Assembly (NCBI RefSeq): GCF_015645385.1
Contig: NZ_JADOET010000005.1
Coordinates: 174,726-238,725 of the forward strand
Source of the DNA: Winogradskyella marina
GTDB taxonomy: Bacteria > Bacteroidota > Bacteroidia > Flavobacteriales > Flavobacteriaceae
Length of the DNA stretch: 64,000 nucleotides
Reading direction: 5' to 3'
The notes under the pieces were generated by a model that had not been told where the DNA came from, made no database searches, and saw only the letters and a program-made list of their open reading frames with translations. This document shows, piece by piece, positions 24,455-34,062 of the stretch. The translations under genes and the position numbers were made by a program. Positions within the stretch are counted from its first letter, which is position 1. Every line of letters starts with the position of its first letter.

Positions 24455-25000
24455 TTAAAACCTAAAACGGACAAAAGGCATCCAAGCTTCGGAATATATA
24501 CTTTTATCTTTGTCGTAAAGGACATCATACCTAATACCAATAGTGACATTGCCACTCGAATAACCTGCTCCTATAAATAGGGCAGGATACCAGTATTCTT
24601 CATCACCAAAAGAAGTATATCTATCGTCAAATTTGCGGCTCACATGTAGTTGTTCAAATTCTGTTGAAATCTGAACTTCGCGATACGGATTGAATAGACC
24701 AATAAGACTTCCTCCTAAAACAGTAGATTTAAACACATCTTTTTGGCTGCTATATGAGAAGTTAAGACCAATACCAGTGGCGACGTAAGGGTTAAATCTG
24801 TAAAGTGCATTTGGTGCTAAAGATCCGCTAAAAAAGCCATCGCCAAAATTTAAACCAATACCTCCTCCATATTCTACGTGGCTCCAAAAACTATTCTTAT
24901 TTGCAGTATGTTCTTGAGCGAATGATAATAATGCAGAAAAACATATTAAAAATGTACATAGTGATAATTTAATTCTGCGAAAATCCTTCAAATTTGTCAT
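24455..25000 (-). CDS. Outer-membrane beta-barrel protein, 181 aa, unassigned
   Basis: A signal peptide (IKLSLCTFLICFSALLSFAQ) and alternating strands (VEYGGGIGLNFGDGFFSGSL, PYVATGIGLNFSYSS, WYPALFIGAGYSSGNVTIGI), ending VRFRF, indicate a small eight-strand-type barrel. I chose the ATG at 25000; one at 25021 is also possible. It is divergent from sucA and does not belong to the nos unit, from which a terminator separates it. Function unknown. Confidence 0.78.
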   Translation of the reverse strand: MTNLKDFRRIKLSLCTFLICFSALLSFAQEHTANKNSFWSHVEYGGGIGLNFGDGFFSGSLAPNALYRFNPYVATGIGLNFSYSSQKDVFKSTVLGGSLIGLFNPYREVQISTEFEQLHVSRKFDDRYTSFGDEEYWYPALFIGAGYSSGNVTIGIRYDVLYDKDKSIYSEAWMPFVRFRF

Positions 25001-25067
25001 AGCTTTATTTGTTCTATTCAATATGTTATAAATATAATAAAACCTTATCTATATTTAGTAAAAGTTG

Positions 25068-25075
25068 TATTTTTG
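25068..25075 (+). promoter_or_regulatory. -7 promoter box of sucA
   Basis: TATTTTTG, an exact TAnnTTTG match, 39 bases before the sucA ATG. Confidence 0.45.
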
Positions 25076-25114
25076 ACTAAATTATGTTGAAACGACAACG
25101 TCTCAAAAAGTAAA

Positions 25115-27892
25115 ATGGATAAATATTCCTTTCTCAACGCGGCACATACAGCATATTTTGCTGATTTATACGACCAATACTTAAAAAACCCAGATTCTGT
25201 AGAGCCTAGTTGGCGCGCCTTTTTTCAAGGTTACGACTTCGGATCAGAACGCTATGGCTCAGATAATGAGGTTTATGAAATAGAACCTGGACAGGTTTGT
25301 ATTCCACCTGAAGTACCAGAACAACTTCAAAATGAGTTTAAAGTATTAAAACTTATTGATGGCTATAGAAGTCGAGGCCATTTGTTTACTAAAACAAATC
25401 CGGTTAGAGCACGACGTAAATATGCGCCTACACTCGGGGTTGAAAACTTCGGATTATCACAAGACGATTTACAAACCAATTTCTCAGCAGGTGAGGTTTT
25501 AGGTTTAGGATCTGCTACTTTACAAGATATTATAGACCATTTAGAAACTATTTATTGTGAGTCTATTGGTATTGAGTATATGTATATTAGACAACCTGAA
25601 GAGATTCAGTGGATTCAGAAAAAGCTCAATATTAATAACAATCATCCGGAACTCTCTGCAGATCAGAGAAAAGTTATTTTAAAGAAATTGAATGAAGCCG
25701 TTTCTTTCGAAAACTTTTTGCATACTAAATATGTAGGTCAGAAACGTTTTTCTTTAGAAGGAGGTGAAGCTTTAATACCTGCTTTAGATGCTTTAATTGA
25801 GAGTGCTTCTGGCTATGATGTAAAAGAATTTGTAATGGGAATGGCTCATCGCGGCCGTTTAAGTACCTTAACAAATATCTTTGGTAAATCTGCAAAAGAC
25901 ATTTTTAGTGAGTTTGATGGTAAAGATTACGAACAAGAAGTTTTTGATGGTGATGTAAAATACCATTTAGGTTGGACGAGCGATCGTGTAACGGATTCTG
26001 GCAAAAAAATAAATTTAAATATAGCACCAAACCCTTCGCACTTAGAAACCGTTGGAGCTGTAGTTGAAGGTATTGTTAGAGCTAAACAAGACGATAAATA
26101 TTCAGATAATCCCTCTCAAGTATTACCAATCATCGTTCATGGTGATGCTGCCATTGCAGGACAAGGTTTAGTCTATGAACTAGTGCAAATGGCACAATTG
26201 GAGGGGTATAAAACCAACGGCACAATTCATATAGTTGTTAATAATCAAATAGGATTTACGACTAACTATTTAGATGCACGTTCTAGTACGTATTGTACAG
26301 ATGTTGGAAAAGTAACACTATCTCCTGTATTACATGTTAATGCAGATGACGCTGAAGCTGTAGTGCACGCCGCATTATTTGCCTTACATTTTAGAATGAA
26401 ATTTAAGCGCGATGTCTTTATTGATATGCTTGGTTATAGAAAATATGGGCATAATGAAGGTGATGAGCCTAAGTTTACACAACCATTATTATATAAAGCG
26501 ATTGCTAAACATAAAAACCCGAGAGATATTTATGCAGAACGTTTGTTGAAAGAAGGTGTTATTGACAAGGATTATGTTTCCAAAATTGAAAAAGAGTACA
26601 AAGATAGATTAGAAGAAAAGCTTGAAGATTCACGTAAAGTAAAGAAAACAGAGATTACACCATTCATGCAAAACGAATGGAACAACTTTACAACAGCGCA
26701 AGAAGATAAGATGATGCAGCCTGTAGATACAGCATATCCTAAAGCGTCGCTTAAGAAAATTGCACAAACGATCTCTAATTTACCTGACGACAAGAAATTT
26801 ATTAGAAAAATTCAGCGTTTAGTAGAATCAAGACAAACGATGTTCGATGAAGATCGTTTAGATTGGGCTATGGCAGAGCATTTAGCTTATGGTTCTATTT
26901 TATTAGATGGTAATGATGTTAGAATTTCAGGACAAGATGTGGAGCGTGGTACGTTTTCACACCGTCATGCAGTAGTAAAAGTAGAAGATAGTGAAGAAGA
27001 AATAGTTCTTCATAATAAAATTAGCGATAATCAAGGGAAATTCTATATCTATAACTCATTGTTATCCGAATATGGAGTGGTTGGTTTTGATTATGGTTAT
27101 GCTATGGCAAGCCCTAATACATTAACTATTTGGGAAGCACAATTTGGCGACTTTAGTAATGGCGCACAAATAATGTTAGATCAATATATTTCTGCAGCAG
27201 AAGATAAGTGGAAATTACAAAACGGATTGGTGATGTTATTACCTCATGGTTATGAAGGCCAAGGTGCAGAACATTCATCAGGACGTATGGAACGCTATTT
27301 ACAATTATGTGCTAAGGACAATATGTTTGTAGCAGATTGTACAACACCAGCAAACATGTTCCATTTATTACGAAGACAGGTAAAAGCAGATTACAGAAAG
27401 CCATTGATTGTATTTACTCCAAAGAGTTTATTACGTCATCCAAAAGTGGTTTCTACTGTAGATGAATTTGTAAATGGAAGTTTCCAAATGCTTATTGACG
27501 ATGCCACTGCAAAGGCAGATAAAATAAAGTCTTTAGTCTTTGTAACAGGTAAGTTTTATTACGATTTATTAGAAGAGCGTGAAAACCTAGAAAGAGATGA
27601 TGTTGCTTTAGTGAGAATTGAACAATTATTCCCTTTGCCAGCCGATGGTATGCGAGCTATAATTGAAAAATATAAAAATGCAGAAGAAATAGTTTGGGCT
27701 CAAGAAGAGCCAAGAAATATGGGAGCTTATGGGCATATGTTAATGCATTTTGATGAAGCTAAACAGTTTAGAGTTGTAAGTAGAAGACCTTATGGTGCTC
27801 CTGCAGCAGGTAGTTCTGTACGTTCTAAAAAACGACATAAAGAAGTTATTGATTATGTTTTTGATAAAACAAAAGATAATAAAAGAAAGTAA
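25115..27892 (+). CDS. sucA: 2-oxoglutarate dehydrogenase E1 component
   Basis: 925 residues, full family length. The N-terminus (FLNAAHTAYFADLYDQYLKN then PSWRAFFQGYDFG) is the E2-binding arm. The thiamine-diphosphate domain includes EFVMGMAHRGRLSTL, HGDAAIAGQG and the NNQIGFTT segment; the transketolase part ends with the RIEQLFPLP and EEPRNMGAY region. It decarboxylates 2-oxoglutarate and transfers succinyl to the E2 lipoyl arm in the TCA cycle. The E2 gene follows after 70 bases. Confidence 0.98.
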   Translation: MDKYSFLNAAHTAYFADLYDQYLKNPDSVEPSWRAFFQGYDFGSERYGSDNEVYEIEPGQVCIPPEVPEQLQNEFKVLKLIDGYRSRGHLFTKTNPVRARRKYAPTLGVENFGLSQDDLQTNFSAGEVLGLGSATLQDIIDHLETIYCESIGIEYMYIRQPEEIQWIQKKLNINNNHPELSADQRKVILKKLNEAVSFENFLHTKYVGQKRFSLEGGEALIPALDALIESASGYDVKEFVMGMAHRGRLSTLTNIFGKSAKDIFSEFDGKDYEQEVFDGDVKYHLGWTSDRVTDSGKKINLNIAPNPSHLETVGAVVEGIVRAKQDDKYSDNPSQVLPIIVHGDAAIAGQGLVYELVQMAQLEGYKTNGTIHIVVNNQIGFTTNYLDARSSTYCTDVGKVTLSPVLHVNADDAEAVVHAALFALHFRMKFKRDVFIDMLGYRKYGHNEGDEPKFTQPLLYKAIAKHKNPRDIYAERLLKEGVIDKDYVSKIEKEYKDRLEEKLEDSRKVKKTEITPFMQNEWNNFTTAQEDKMMQPVDTAYPKASLKKIAQTISNLPDDKKFIRKIQRLVESRQTMFDEDRLDWAMAEHLAYGSILLDGNDVRISGQDVERGTFSHRHAVVKVEDSEEEIVLHNKISDNQGKFYIYNSLLSEYGVVGFDYGYAMASPNTLTIWEAQFGDFSNGAQIMLDQYISAAEDKWKLQNGLVMLLPHGYEGQGAEHSSGRMERYLQLCAKDNMFVADCTTPANMFHLLRRQVKADYRKPLIVFTPKSLLRHPKVVSTVDEFVNGSFQMLIDDATAKADKIKSLVFVTGKFYYDLLEERENLERDDVALVRIEQLFPLPADGMRAIIEKYKNAEEIVWAQEEPRNMGAYGHMLMHFDEAKQFRVVSRRPYGAPAAGSSVRSKKRHKEVIDYVFDKTKDNKRK

Positions 27893-27962
27893 AATTAGAG
27901 TATCACACAAGGTGCGATAAAAATAAAAACAACGTAAAACCATAGGTTATAAATAAAACGAT

Positions 27963-29222
27963 ATGATTTTAGAAATGAAAGTGCCTTCGCCAGGCGAATC
28001 AATTACTGAGGTAGAAATTGCAGAATGGTTAGTGCAAGATGGTGACTATGTAGAAAAAGACCAAGCCATTGCTGAGGTAGATAGCGACAAAGCAACTTTA
28101 GAGTTGCCAGCAGAAGCTAGTGGAACAATCACACTCAAAGCCGAAGAAGGTGACGCTGTTGCTGTAGGAGCCGTTGTGTGTTTAATCGATACAAGTGCTG
28201 AAAAACCTGAAGGTGATGCTCCTTCAACCTACGAAAGTGGCGATGAAGGTGGTGGTGACAAGAATGTTGCAGATGATTTAAAGAAAGAGCAAGAGCAAAC
28301 ACCAAATACTGGTGAAAAAGCTGAGAATCCTGCGCAAAAAACATATGCATCAGGTACGGCAAGTCCTGCAGCTAAGAAAGTATTAGCTGAAAAAGGAATT
28401 GACGCTACTGCAGTTTCTGGTACAGGAAAAGACGGTAGAATCACTAAAGATGATGCTGTAAAAGCAGTGCCATCAATGGGAACTCCAACGGGTGGAAACA
28501 GAGGTTCTACACATAGCAAAATGTCAATGTTGCGTCGTAAAGTTGCTGAACGTTTAGTTGAAGCTAAAAATACAACAGCGATGTTAACCACATTTAATGA
28601 GGTTAATATGACACCAATATTTGAATTGCGTAAACAATACAAAGAAGATTTTAAGGCAAAACATGGCGTAAGTCTTGGGTTTATGAGTTTCTTTTCTTTA
28701 GCTGTAGTAAGAGCACTAGAAATGTATCCTGCAGTAAACTCTATGATCGATGGTAAGCAAATGTTAACTTACGATTTTGTAGATATTAGTATAGCCGTTT
28801 CTGGACCAAAAGGATTAATGGTACCGGTCATTAGAAATGCTGAAAACTTAACATTTAGAGGTATAGAATCTGAAGTAAAACGTTTAGCACTTAGAGCTAG
28901 AGATGGTGAAATTACTGTAGATGAAATGACAGGTGGTACGTTTACCATTACTAATGGAGGTGTTTTTGGTAGTATGTTATCGACGCCAATTATCAATCCA
29001 CCACAAAGTGGAATTTTAGGAATGCATAATATTATTGAACGTCCTATAGCAGTAGATGGTAAAGTAGAAATACATCCTATGATGTACGTTGCTTTGTCTT
29101 ATGACCATAGAATTATTGATGGTAAAGAGTCAGTAGGATTCTTAGTAGCCGTAAAAGAAGCATTAGAAAATCCAGAAGAATTATTGATGGATAATAATGT
29201 AAAGAAAGCTCTAGAGATGTAA
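27963..29222 (+). CDS. sucB: Dihydrolipoyllysine-residue succinyltransferase, E2 of 2-oxoglutarate dehydrogenase
   Basis: 419 residues: lipoyl domain (1-76) with lipoyl-lysine 43 in [13 protein letters not shown], an acidic linker, a peripheral-subunit-binding domain ([20 protein letters not shown]) and the catalytic acyltransferase domain ending with SYDHRIIDG (His382, Asp386). It forms the core of the complex and transfers succinyl to CoA. A strong terminator follows the stop. Confidence 0.98.
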   Translation: MILEMKVPSPGESITEVEIAEWLVQDGDYVEKDQAIAEVDSDKATLELPAEASGTITLKAEEGDAVAVGAVVCLIDTSAEKPEGDAPSTYESGDEGGGDKNVADDLKKEQEQTPNTGEKAENPAQKTYASGTASPAAKKVLAEKGIDATAVSGTGKDGRITKDDAVKAVPSMGTPTGGNRGSTHSKMSMLRRKVAERLVEAKNTTAMLTTFNEVNMTPIFELRKQYKEDFKAKHGVSLGFMSFFSLAVVRALEMYPAVNSMIDGKQMLTYDFVDISIAVSGPKGLMVPVIRNAENLTFRGIESEVKRLALRARDGEITVDEMTGGTFTITNGGVFGSMLSTPIINPPQSGILGMHNIIERPIAVDGKVEIHPMMYVALSYDHRIIDGKESVGFLVAVKEALENPEELLMDNNVKKALEM

Positions 29223-29240
29223 ATCTAGAACTCAATAAAA

Positions 29241-29276
29241 AAAGCGCAATCTCATTGAGATTGCGCTTTTTTTTTT
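29241..29276 (+). terminator. Rho-independent terminator of sucAB
   Basis: AGCGCAATCTC (29244-29254) and GAGATTGCGCT (29258-29268) form an 11-bp perfect stem with an ATT loop, followed by a run of T. Confidence 0.92.
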
Positions 29277-29301
29277 GCTCCTAATAGAGCACCTAACTAA
29301 A

Positions 29302-29418
29302 TTAACTAAAGAAATTAACAGCAATATTGGCTGAGATAACAATTATTGAACTAACAATTAATAAGATCATAAACACTTTGTCACTTTTTGAGGTAGGTTC
29401 ATTTTTCATTGCTTCCAT
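29302..29418 (-). CDS. Small single-helix membrane protein, 38 aa
   Basis: The minus strand reads MEAMKNEPTSKSDKVFMILL, continuing with a hydrophobic run (IVSSIIVISANIAVNFFS) and a TAA stop. A charged N-terminal tail and a single membrane helix make a typical small inner-membrane protein. A hairpin with 11-bp arms lies 18 bases upstream. No function is known to me; expression needs evidence. Confidence 0.6.
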   Translation of the reverse strand: MEAMKNEPTSKSDKVFMILLIVSSIIVISANIAVNFFS

Positions 29419-29435
29419 ATTCTTATTGTGTTTTA

Positions 29436-29472
29436 TATAAACTCTGAATTAATTAATAATCCAGAGTTTATA
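29436..29472. repeat. Hairpin with 11-bp arms upstream of the 38-aa gene
   Basis: TATAAACTCTG (29436-29446) and CAGAGTTTATA (29462-29472) are perfect inverted arms around 15 AT-rich bases. It lies in the leader or promoter of the 38-residue gene. Confidence 0.55.
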
Positions 29473-29532
29473 AGATTTATTTGTATTGATTAATAGCTGA
29501 TGTAAAGTTGCAAATAATTATAACACAATACA

Positions 29533-29550
29533 ATACGTGACTTTACGTAT
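29533..29550. promoter_or_regulatory. TACGT-N6-ACGTA motif, copy 1
   Basis: ATACGTGACTTTACGTAT, with inverted TACGT/ACGTA halves. The other copy at 29721-29738 differs at one of 18 bases. Both are upstream of minus-strand units; one may bind the neighbouring LuxR-type regulator, which is inference. Confidence 0.5.
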
Positions 29551-29564
29551 TTTTTAAATTTCTT

Positions 29565-29645
29565 TAAAAGAAAAAGGCCTTGAACAAAAGTTCAAGGCCA
29601 ATTAATCCCTAAGAATTAATCAATCCTAATTTTTTAGAATTAACT
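29565..29645 (-). ncRNA. Candidate small RNA of about 80 nt
   Basis: On the minus strand a -7 box TAAATTTG (29658-29651) is followed, about 50 bases on, by a 10-bp stem-loop (GGCCTTGAAC / GTTCAAGGCC, 29576-29599) and a TTTTTCTTTT tail. This is promoter plus Rho-independent terminator with no convincing coding frame between. Alternatively the hairpin simply ends the response-regulator transcript. No known RNA family recognised. Confidence 0.3.
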
Positions 29646-29720
29646 AATAGCAAATTTATATGTTACAACCCCTACATTTGTAACATGAAGTAAAGGTCTG
29701 AAAAAATATAATATAAAACT

Positions 29721-29738
29721 ATACGTAACTTTACGTAT
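29721..29738. promoter_or_regulatory. TACGT-N6-ACGTA motif, copy 2
   Basis: ATACGTAACTTTACGTAT, 17 of 18 bases as in the copy at 29533-29550, lying 20 bases beyond the response-regulator stop. Confidence 0.5.
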
Positions 29739-29758
29739 ATTTTGAAAAATATTTTGAA

Positions 29759-30388
29759 TTATGTATCAAAAAACGCTGAATTCTCTTTAGCCCATATTAA
29801 TAGACTATTTTGTTTCCGCTCTAGTTTTAGTTTTTTTATGATGTTGCTCTTATGTTTTTCTACTGTTCTTGGTGAGATTAAAAGTAGTTCCGCGATTTCT
29901 ACTCCAGTTTTGTTTTGTGAGATGAGCTTAATAATTCCTTTTTCGTGATTTGTTAATGAGTCAAAATTCTCAGGTAACTCATTTAGTTCTAAATATTTTA
30001 ATAATTCTGGACTAAAGTAAGAATTGTCCTTTATAACAGCAGCAATGCAGTTTTCAATTTCTTCAAGTGCAAATTCTTTTAAGACATAACCATAAATATC
30101 CATTGTTTTTGCATCATAATATGTCTTTTCATCTTTTTCAAACGTAATAAGAACTATTTTGGTTGGTAGTTTTTCATTTTTGCATTTTTCAGCAATTTGT
30201 AAACCTGAAAGAAAAGGCATTTTTATATCTAGGATGGCAATGTCTGGTGTATGAGCTTTTATAAGTGTTAAAGCTTCTTTTCCATTTTTTGCACACGCTA
30301 AAACATTATATTTTTTTTCAATTAAAAAATCGTGCAGACCTTTTAGGACCAAGGGATGGTCATCTGCTATAATGATAGTAGGATTCAT
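29759..30388 (-). CDS. LuxR/NarL-type response regulator
   Basis: 209 residues. An N-terminal receiver domain (TIIIADDHPLVLKGLHDFL) has the phospho-acceptor aspartate in PDIAILDIKMP (Asp55) and the switch residues further on (VLITFEK, GYVLKE). The C-terminal LuxR helix-turn-helix is LTNHEKGIIKLISQNKTGVE with AELLLISPRTVEKHKSNI. Cytosolic DNA-binding regulator; no histidine kinase gene lies beside it, so its sensor is elsewhere. It lies 81 bases after the retropepsin gene and may have its own promoter. Confidence 0.93.
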   Translation of the reverse strand: MNPTIIIADDHPLVLKGLHDFLIEKKYNVLACAKNGKEALTLIKAHTPDIAILDIKMPFLSGLQIAEKCKNEKLPTKIVLITFEKDEKTYYDAKTMDIYGYVLKEFALEEIENCIAAVIKDNSYFSPELLKYLELNELPENFDSLTNHEKGIIKLISQNKTGVEIAELLLISPRTVEKHKSNIIKKLKLERKQNSLLIWAKENSAFFDT

Positions 30389-30469
30389 TTTTTGCTATTA
30401 ATGATTTTAAAGGTACTAAGAATCTTTATCATATGAAATTTCTTATACTTATTTAATTATAAAGTCATA

Positions 30470-30910
30470 TTATAACTTTAAATACAAGTATTTTTTCTCA
30501 TAATCTATGATGCCTTTACCTTTTTTTAAGATATCTGCTCCAATAATGCCATCAACAGGATCTGCATTATGATTAACTAAACCTGTATTAACATGCGATA
30601 AATTAAAAAGGATTAATGCCACACGTTTTCTTTTCCATTTTCCAACTTTAATAGCATTAGATGTAGAGATTTGCGTCAACATGTCAGATGCTCCTGCGCC
30701 AACGGCTTTTATTTCAGAGTCTTTTACGTTGAGGTTAAAACGTTCAATAGCTTCAAAACCAACACAGCTGCTCGATGCTCCTGTGTCTAAAATAAAACGC
30801 CCTTTGACACCGTTAATAGTGGCTTTTATTTCAAAATGATTGGTTTTTGTAAGCTTTAATTTCACCTTAGAATAGCCTTTTTCTATAAGGAAGTCCTTTA
30901 ACGTTTCCAT
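30470..30910 (-). CDS. Retropepsin-like aspartic protease, 146 aa
   Basis: A single-lobe aspartic protease of the retropepsin type: catalytic loop ILDTGASSSCVG with Asp42, the GVKGRFI strand before it, and the second motif VDGIIGADIL (Ile-Ile-Gly) near residue 123. Such proteins act as dimers. No signal peptide is present, so the protein seems cytosolic. It overlaps the CHAT gene by 13 bases, so the two are translated together. Substrate unknown. Confidence 0.88.
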   Translation of the reverse strand: METLKDFLIEKGYSKVKLKLTKTNHFEIKATINGVKGRFILDTGASSSCVGFEAIERFNLNVKDSEIKAVGAGASDMLTQISTSNAIKVGKWKRKRVALILFNLSHVNTGLVNHNADPVDGIIGADILKKGKGIIDYEKKYLYLKL

Positions 30911-33483
30911 GTTTTTCGTTTAAATATTAATAACCAACTTAAGAATGCAATTATCAAGCCTAAGATGATATAGAGTATGAGATAATCACTGTTTGAAGCT
31001 TTCGGTTCTGTTAAGTCACCAAAATAGACAAAAGCACTCCAATAATAAGGCGATTTTTTTATGTTAGAAATATCAGGATTTTTTAAATACGTTAATTTAG
31101 AGTCTTGATTAGCTGCAAACGCAGATTCCGTTTTTTTAAGGTCGCTATAAAAACTAGACATTAATTGAGACGTGGATAAGTCATTTATTTTCCAAAGCGA
31201 AACCATCAAGTTAGAAACACCTGCATATTTAAAACCACGAGCTAAATTCATACTGCCTTCGCCTTTTTGAAGCATTCCAACTCCTGTTTCACACCCACTT
31301 AAAACAACTAAATCGTTGGTTAAATCGAGTGTGTATAATTCTTGTACTTGTAGTTTTGAATCTATAAAATCGATATTAGCAGGTGTTGTAAAATTGCCAC
31401 TATGGGCATGCGTAGAAAGATGTAAAATACTATACTCATTAATTTGTGCTAGAACATCTTGCTTGGTTGCATCGTTATACATTAAAAACGCAGTATTAAT
31501 TTCACTATCAATTTGTTCTGCTTCGTTTAAGGAATATGTAAGTTTTAACGGACTATTATCAAAAACAGGAAAAACACCCAACGCAGAGTTGCTAAATTGA
31601 TAGGGTTTTGTTTCCAAATAAAATGCAGTACTTGTATGATAAGCTATTCGATGTTGCTTCACCAGAAATGGCATTTCTGAATAATTTGAAGTTGTTGTTT
31701 CTTGCGTTAGTAAACTTTCAAAAGGAATAAAGTTTAAAATACCATCAGCTACAATTATTAGGTTTTGGTAGTCGCTAATGGCATTCAATTTTAATAATTC
31801 ATAAAGTCTAAAAGCATTATGTGTAAACTGAGAAATGTTATTATTAATGACCGAAGCATTTTCAAAATAATCTATAAATGTTGATATACTTTCTTGTTTT
31901 GAAGTAGATAAATCTATACGATTAAAATCTATATGCTCTGGTGAGAGTATAAATTGAAATAATGCATTTTTACCATAAAAATAAGTGACTAAACTCGCTT
32001 GATCTGTTTTTAATTTCGATTTTAGGTTTTTAATATTGATAGGTTTCGAATAGTTAGAAGGAAACCTTTTGCTGATGGAATCTTGCAGTTGTTTTAGCGC
32101 TGTACTTGTGGTAATAAGTCGTAATTGTAAACTATCGCGTTCTAATAATTGAGCTTTGTTTACAGGTCTATTAAGTAGTCTGTTAGTAAATTGTTGTTGC
32201 TGTTTTAGTAAGCGCTGTTCTTTTAAAAGCAGACTGTCTGTAGGCTGTTGTTCTAAAAGTGTTCTTTTGTTTGTGTACCATTTTAAGGCCAAAGCTTTAT
32301 GACGTTCGGCATAGTTAAAAGCACGAACTGCATATATTGGATCTCCCTTTTCTTGAAACATGTCATATAATAAAGCAATACATTTTTCACTTCGGTCTTT
32401 ATTAACGCTTGCACTGAGAATATAACTTTCTTGACTTGTTTGGTCTTGCGTTAGTAATTGAGATACATAAAAACTTAAATCGTAATACTGTAATGCATTT
32501 TCGGGTTCGGTTTGTAATGCTGCATACAAATCAAAAATATCTATAAAAGTATTTTCTGGATATAAATCGGAAGTTTTTGGTAGATCAATACCATTAAAAT
32601 TAGGTAATAAAATCGCCAAGCAATTTTTTAGCTTTGCAACAGCTTTATCATTTTCGTTACGTTTAAAATGTAATTGAGCCTCTTGAAAACTGAATTGTAC
32701 TCGGTTTCGTGCTGAGGTGAGCTTGTTTATTTTTAAAGGTTTTATCTGGTTAAGACAGCGGTAGGCTAATTCGTAATCTTCATTTTGTAATGCAGTTTCG
32801 TACGTAAGTTGAAGTTCTTCAATGGTCCTAGTATTAAATCCGTTAATGATAAGATCGTTTTCTAATAACAAACGTTTTTGATCCGTTTCTAAAAGCAATT
32901 CACTTTTTCGTTTTATATAATTAAGGTTGCGTTGTTGCTGTTTTTTTAAGGCTTCAATTTGTAAGCCTTTATTCACGATAGCAATGACTTGTTGGTGTTT
33001 GCTTAAAGATTGGTAGAGTTTCGCTAAATTAATATAACCAGAAATTTGCTGTTCCTTATTATTTTGCTTTTCCGCAAGTTGAAGGTAATAGCTTATAATC
33101 TGTTCTGCTTTTATATAGGCATTGGTTTTGTGATAAAGAACACCAAGAGGAATAAGGCAATAGTCTACAATATCATAAGAATAAATTTTATGCGTATTAT
33201 AAAGCTGATGCGCTTTTTCATAATTGTTAATCGCTTCCTTTTTATGGTTTATTTTATTGAAGTAATAGGCTTTATTAACGAGTAAATTTATAAAGGCGTA
33301 ATACTCATCTTTGGTAGTGAGTTGTGTTTCAAATTGAAGACTGCTTTTATTCAGTTCATCTAAACCTCCCTTAGTTTGGTTTTTATTAAACGTTTCTGTG
33401 GCCACATAAATAGATTCTTCCAAATCTTGAGCAAAACCAATTCCTGCAATCAACATGACTATTAATATGATGCCTTTTTTCAT
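30898..33483 (-). CDS. CHAT-domain protease with TPR repeats, secreted and C-terminally anchored
   Basis: 861 residues: Sec signal (MKKGIILIVMLIAGIGFAQ), a TPR region (about 40-420), a charged coiled linker, then a CHAT caspase-like domain (about 540-810) with the His-Cys dyad His692 (HLSTHAHSG) and Cys731 (VLSGCETGVG). A C-terminal membrane helix (YLILYIILGLIIAFLSWLLI) and a basic tail end it. CHAT proteins are caspase relatives that cleave or scaffold partners; TPRs usually bind them. The dyad is intact. It is coupled to the retropepsin gene downstream and follows the DUF4375 gene by 15 bases. Confidence 0.93.
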   Translation of the reverse strand: MKKGIILIVMLIAGIGFAQDLEESIYVATETFNKNQTKGGLDELNKSSLQFETQLTTKDEYYAFINLLVNKAYYFNKINHKKEAINNYEKAHQLYNTHKIYSYDIVDYCLIPLGVLYHKTNAYIKAEQIISYYLQLAEKQNNKEQQISGYINLAKLYQSLSKHQQVIAIVNKGLQIEALKKQQQRNLNYIKRKSELLLETDQKRLLLENDLIINGFNTRTIEELQLTYETALQNEDYELAYRCLNQIKPLKINKLTSARNRVQFSFQEAQLHFKRNENDKAVAKLKNCLAILLPNFNGIDLPKTSDLYPENTFIDIFDLYAALQTEPENALQYYDLSFYVSQLLTQDQTSQESYILSASVNKDRSEKCIALLYDMFQEKGDPIYAVRAFNYAERHKALALKWYTNKRTLLEQQPTDSLLLKEQRLLKQQQQFTNRLLNRPVNKAQLLERDSLQLRLITTSTALKQLQDSISKRFPSNYSKPINIKNLKSKLKTDQASLVTYFYGKNALFQFILSPEHIDFNRIDLSTSKQESISTFIDYFENASVINNNISQFTHNAFRLYELLKLNAISDYQNLIIVADGILNFIPFESLLTQETTTSNYSEMPFLVKQHRIAYHTSTAFYLETKPYQFSNSALGVFPVFDNSPLKLTYSLNEAEQIDSEINTAFLMYNDATKQDVLAQINEYSILHLSTHAHSGNFTTPANIDFIDSKLQVQELYTLDLTNDLVVLSGCETGVGMLQKGEGSMNLARGFKYAGVSNLMVSLWKINDLSTSQLMSSFYSDLKKTESAFAANQDSKLTYLKNPDISNIKKSPYYWSAFVYFGDLTEPKASNSDYLILYIILGLIIAFLSWLLIFKRKTWKR

Positions 33484-33498
33484 TTATTAATAAACGTG

Positions 33499-34062
33499 TT
33501 ATTGTTTAAAATCAGCTTTATGGTTAATAACATAGGCTATCAATAGTTCGGTTAAATCTTCATGGTATTCATAAAATTCTAAATTGCATTTATTCCATAC
33601 TTCTTCAGCTTTTTCTTCAATCAGTTCTAACTCGTTTTGTCTTTCATATCTATTTTGAGGAACAATCCCGTTTTTAAACTCTGCATTAGCTCTTTTTATA
33701 ATTTCCGCTGTTTTTTTCGCTCCAATTTCCAAAAGAGCATTCACAGTTTCTTGACTAAAATCGCCACTTGAGTTAAAATAGAACTGACCAAATCCACCAT
33801 TGTTTATTTCCCGTTCTAAATTTTCTACTAAAAAGAAAGTCTTTTGTGATGCATTCAGCTTTTCAATTTTTTCTCCATGCTCAGACTTTTTATTTAGATA
33901 GGTGTCAATTTCCATAACAATTAAATCTCGATTTTTATATGTCAAGATTTTTTCTAAATCAAAATTTACTTGTGCATTTGTATTGGCAATGCATAAGGAT
34001 GATATGTAAAATAGCAGTTTTTTCAAGTTATGATTATTAGTGTTAAAATTTCCAAATCGCAT
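33499..34062 (-). CDS. DUF4375 (DMP19-like) domain protein, secreted
   Basis: 187 residues from the ATG at 34062, which puts a signal-like segment first (NLKKLLFYISSLCIANTNA). Longer upstream starts (34155) lie inside the preceding gene and are unlikely. The core INNGGFGQFYFNSSGDFSQE then TVNALLEIGAKKTAEII matches DUF4375, a domain of unknown role. The start overlaps the stop of the PKD-barrel gene by 20 bases, and the CHAT gene follows. Confidence 0.82.
   Translation of the reverse strand: MRFGNFNTNNHNLKKLLFYISSLCIANTNAQVNFDLEKILTYKNRDLIVMEIDTYLNKKSEHGEKIEKLNASQKTFFLVENLEREINNGGFGQFYFNSSGDFSQETVNALLEIGAKKTAEIIKRANAEFKNGIVPQNRYERQNELELIEEKAEEVWNKCNLEFYEYHEDLTELLIAYVINHKADFKQ

Larger units (their letters stand above)
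29424..29758. other. Intergenic stretch rich in inverted repeats
   Basis: This stretch holds no long gene but several ordered signals: an 11-bp-arm hairpin (29436-29472), a TACGT/ACGTA motif twice (29533-29550 and 29721-29738), a terminator-type hairpin (29576-29599) and an 8-11-8 inverted repeat (29660-29686). Together with the -7 box TAAATTTG at 29651-29658 they suggest regulated short transcription. Confidence 0.5.

Noticed and set aside
29742..29948. 68-residue frame on the plus strand
   Set aside because: It runs antisense through the response regulator gene and has no family features.
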